Positions 5,978 to 6,143 of a stretch of DNA of 6,143 nt are shown here, piece after piece. The stretch covers positions 1 to 6,143 of the forward strand of contig JACQNT010000199.1 in the NCBI GenBank assembly GCA_016202915.1. Direction: 5' to 3'. Below the pieces are notes generated by a model. That model was not told where the DNA came from, searched no databases, and saw only the letters and a list, made by a program, of their open reading frames with translations. Within the stretch, counting starts at the first letter, position 1, and each line of letters starts with the position of its first letter. The position numbers and the translations under genes were made by a program. The DNA comes from Acidobacteriota bacterium. Its GTDB lineage: Bacteria > Acidobacteriota > Polarisedimenticolia > Gp22-AA2.

Positions 5978-6143
5978 CTACCCGCCGACAGCCAGGAGGA
6001 CTTCCTTCCCCTTGAAGAGTTCTGAGTCGAGGATGACGACCTTCACCGTGCCGGAGACGTCGGATTGCTCCACGGTGAAGTCGCGGCCCTCCTGGTAGAT
6101 GGGCGGGAGCATCTTCACGTCCTTGATGTGCTCCAGGCCGAAC
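5978..6143 (-). CDS. C-terminal 54 residues of an unidentified protein (partial)
   Basis: The minus strand has an open frame entering from the right edge and ending at TAG (5980-5978). The visible tail begins FGLEHIKDVKMLPPIYQEGR and ends GKEVLLAVGG. The alternation of hydrophobic and polar residues in VSGTVKVVILDSELF suggests beta strands. Third-position G/C bias, the lack of stops and the position before a convergent hairpin support a real gene. I do not recognise the family. No transmembrane helix or cofactor motif is visible in this part; most of the gene lies outside the window. Confidence 0.6.
   Translation of the reverse strand, partial: FGLEHIKDVKMLPPIYQEGRDFTVEQSDVSGTVKVVILDSELFKGKEVLLAVGG

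Noticed and set aside
5041..6015. Plus-strand frame overlapping the membrane protein gene and running through the hairpin
   Set aside because: It is out of frame with the hydrophobic protein, rich in R, G, P and A, and it crosses the terminator hairpin into antisense of the next gene.

Overview
The window is GC-rich bacterial DNA with strong G/C preference at third codon positions. No rRNA, tRNA, CRISPR array, transposase or phage gene is visible. The MacB-type permease fragment, the very large flavoprotein and the overall composition would suit an uncultured Acidobacteriota-like or deltaproteobacterial soil or sediment organism. That placement is a guess from gene style, and no marker gene is present.

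Layout. Positions 1-299 (minus) hold an internal piece of a MacB/FtsX-type ABC transporter permease. At about 297-305 it switches abruptly, with the reading direction flipped, into the C-terminal end of an APC-superfamily amino acid permease (plus, to 533). That remnant has a TAG stop inside its last conserved block. Neither piece is a complete gene, so this is either a genuine rearrangement scar or an assembly chimera.

Positions 520-4272 (minus) are filled by one 1250-residue iron-sulfur flavoprotein. It joins an N-terminal domain I cannot identify (about 310 residues), a GltD/NfnB-like half (two predicted 4Fe-4S sites plus FAD and NAD(P)H Rossmann folds) and a PyrK/NfnA-like half (FNR-type FAD/NAD(P) module plus a C-terminal four-Cys cluster). 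The order matches a single-chain version of the two-subunit NfnAB transhydrogenase or of related electron-transfer flavoproteins. It is the most interesting object in the window.

A 199-bp divergent spacer (4273-4471) has promoter-like sequences in both directions and a leader hairpin on the plus side. Positions 4472-5896 (plus) encode a multi-pass membrane protein with features of GT-C (PMT/ArnT-like) glycosyltransferases. A strong GC hairpin at 5925-5964 separates it from a convergent gene on the minus strand, of which only the last 54 codons (5978-6143) are seen.

The genes do not form an obvious operon. The flavoprotein and the membrane protein are divergently transcribed and have no evident shared pathway. 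The left edge is gene debris and the right edge is an unrelated convergent gene.
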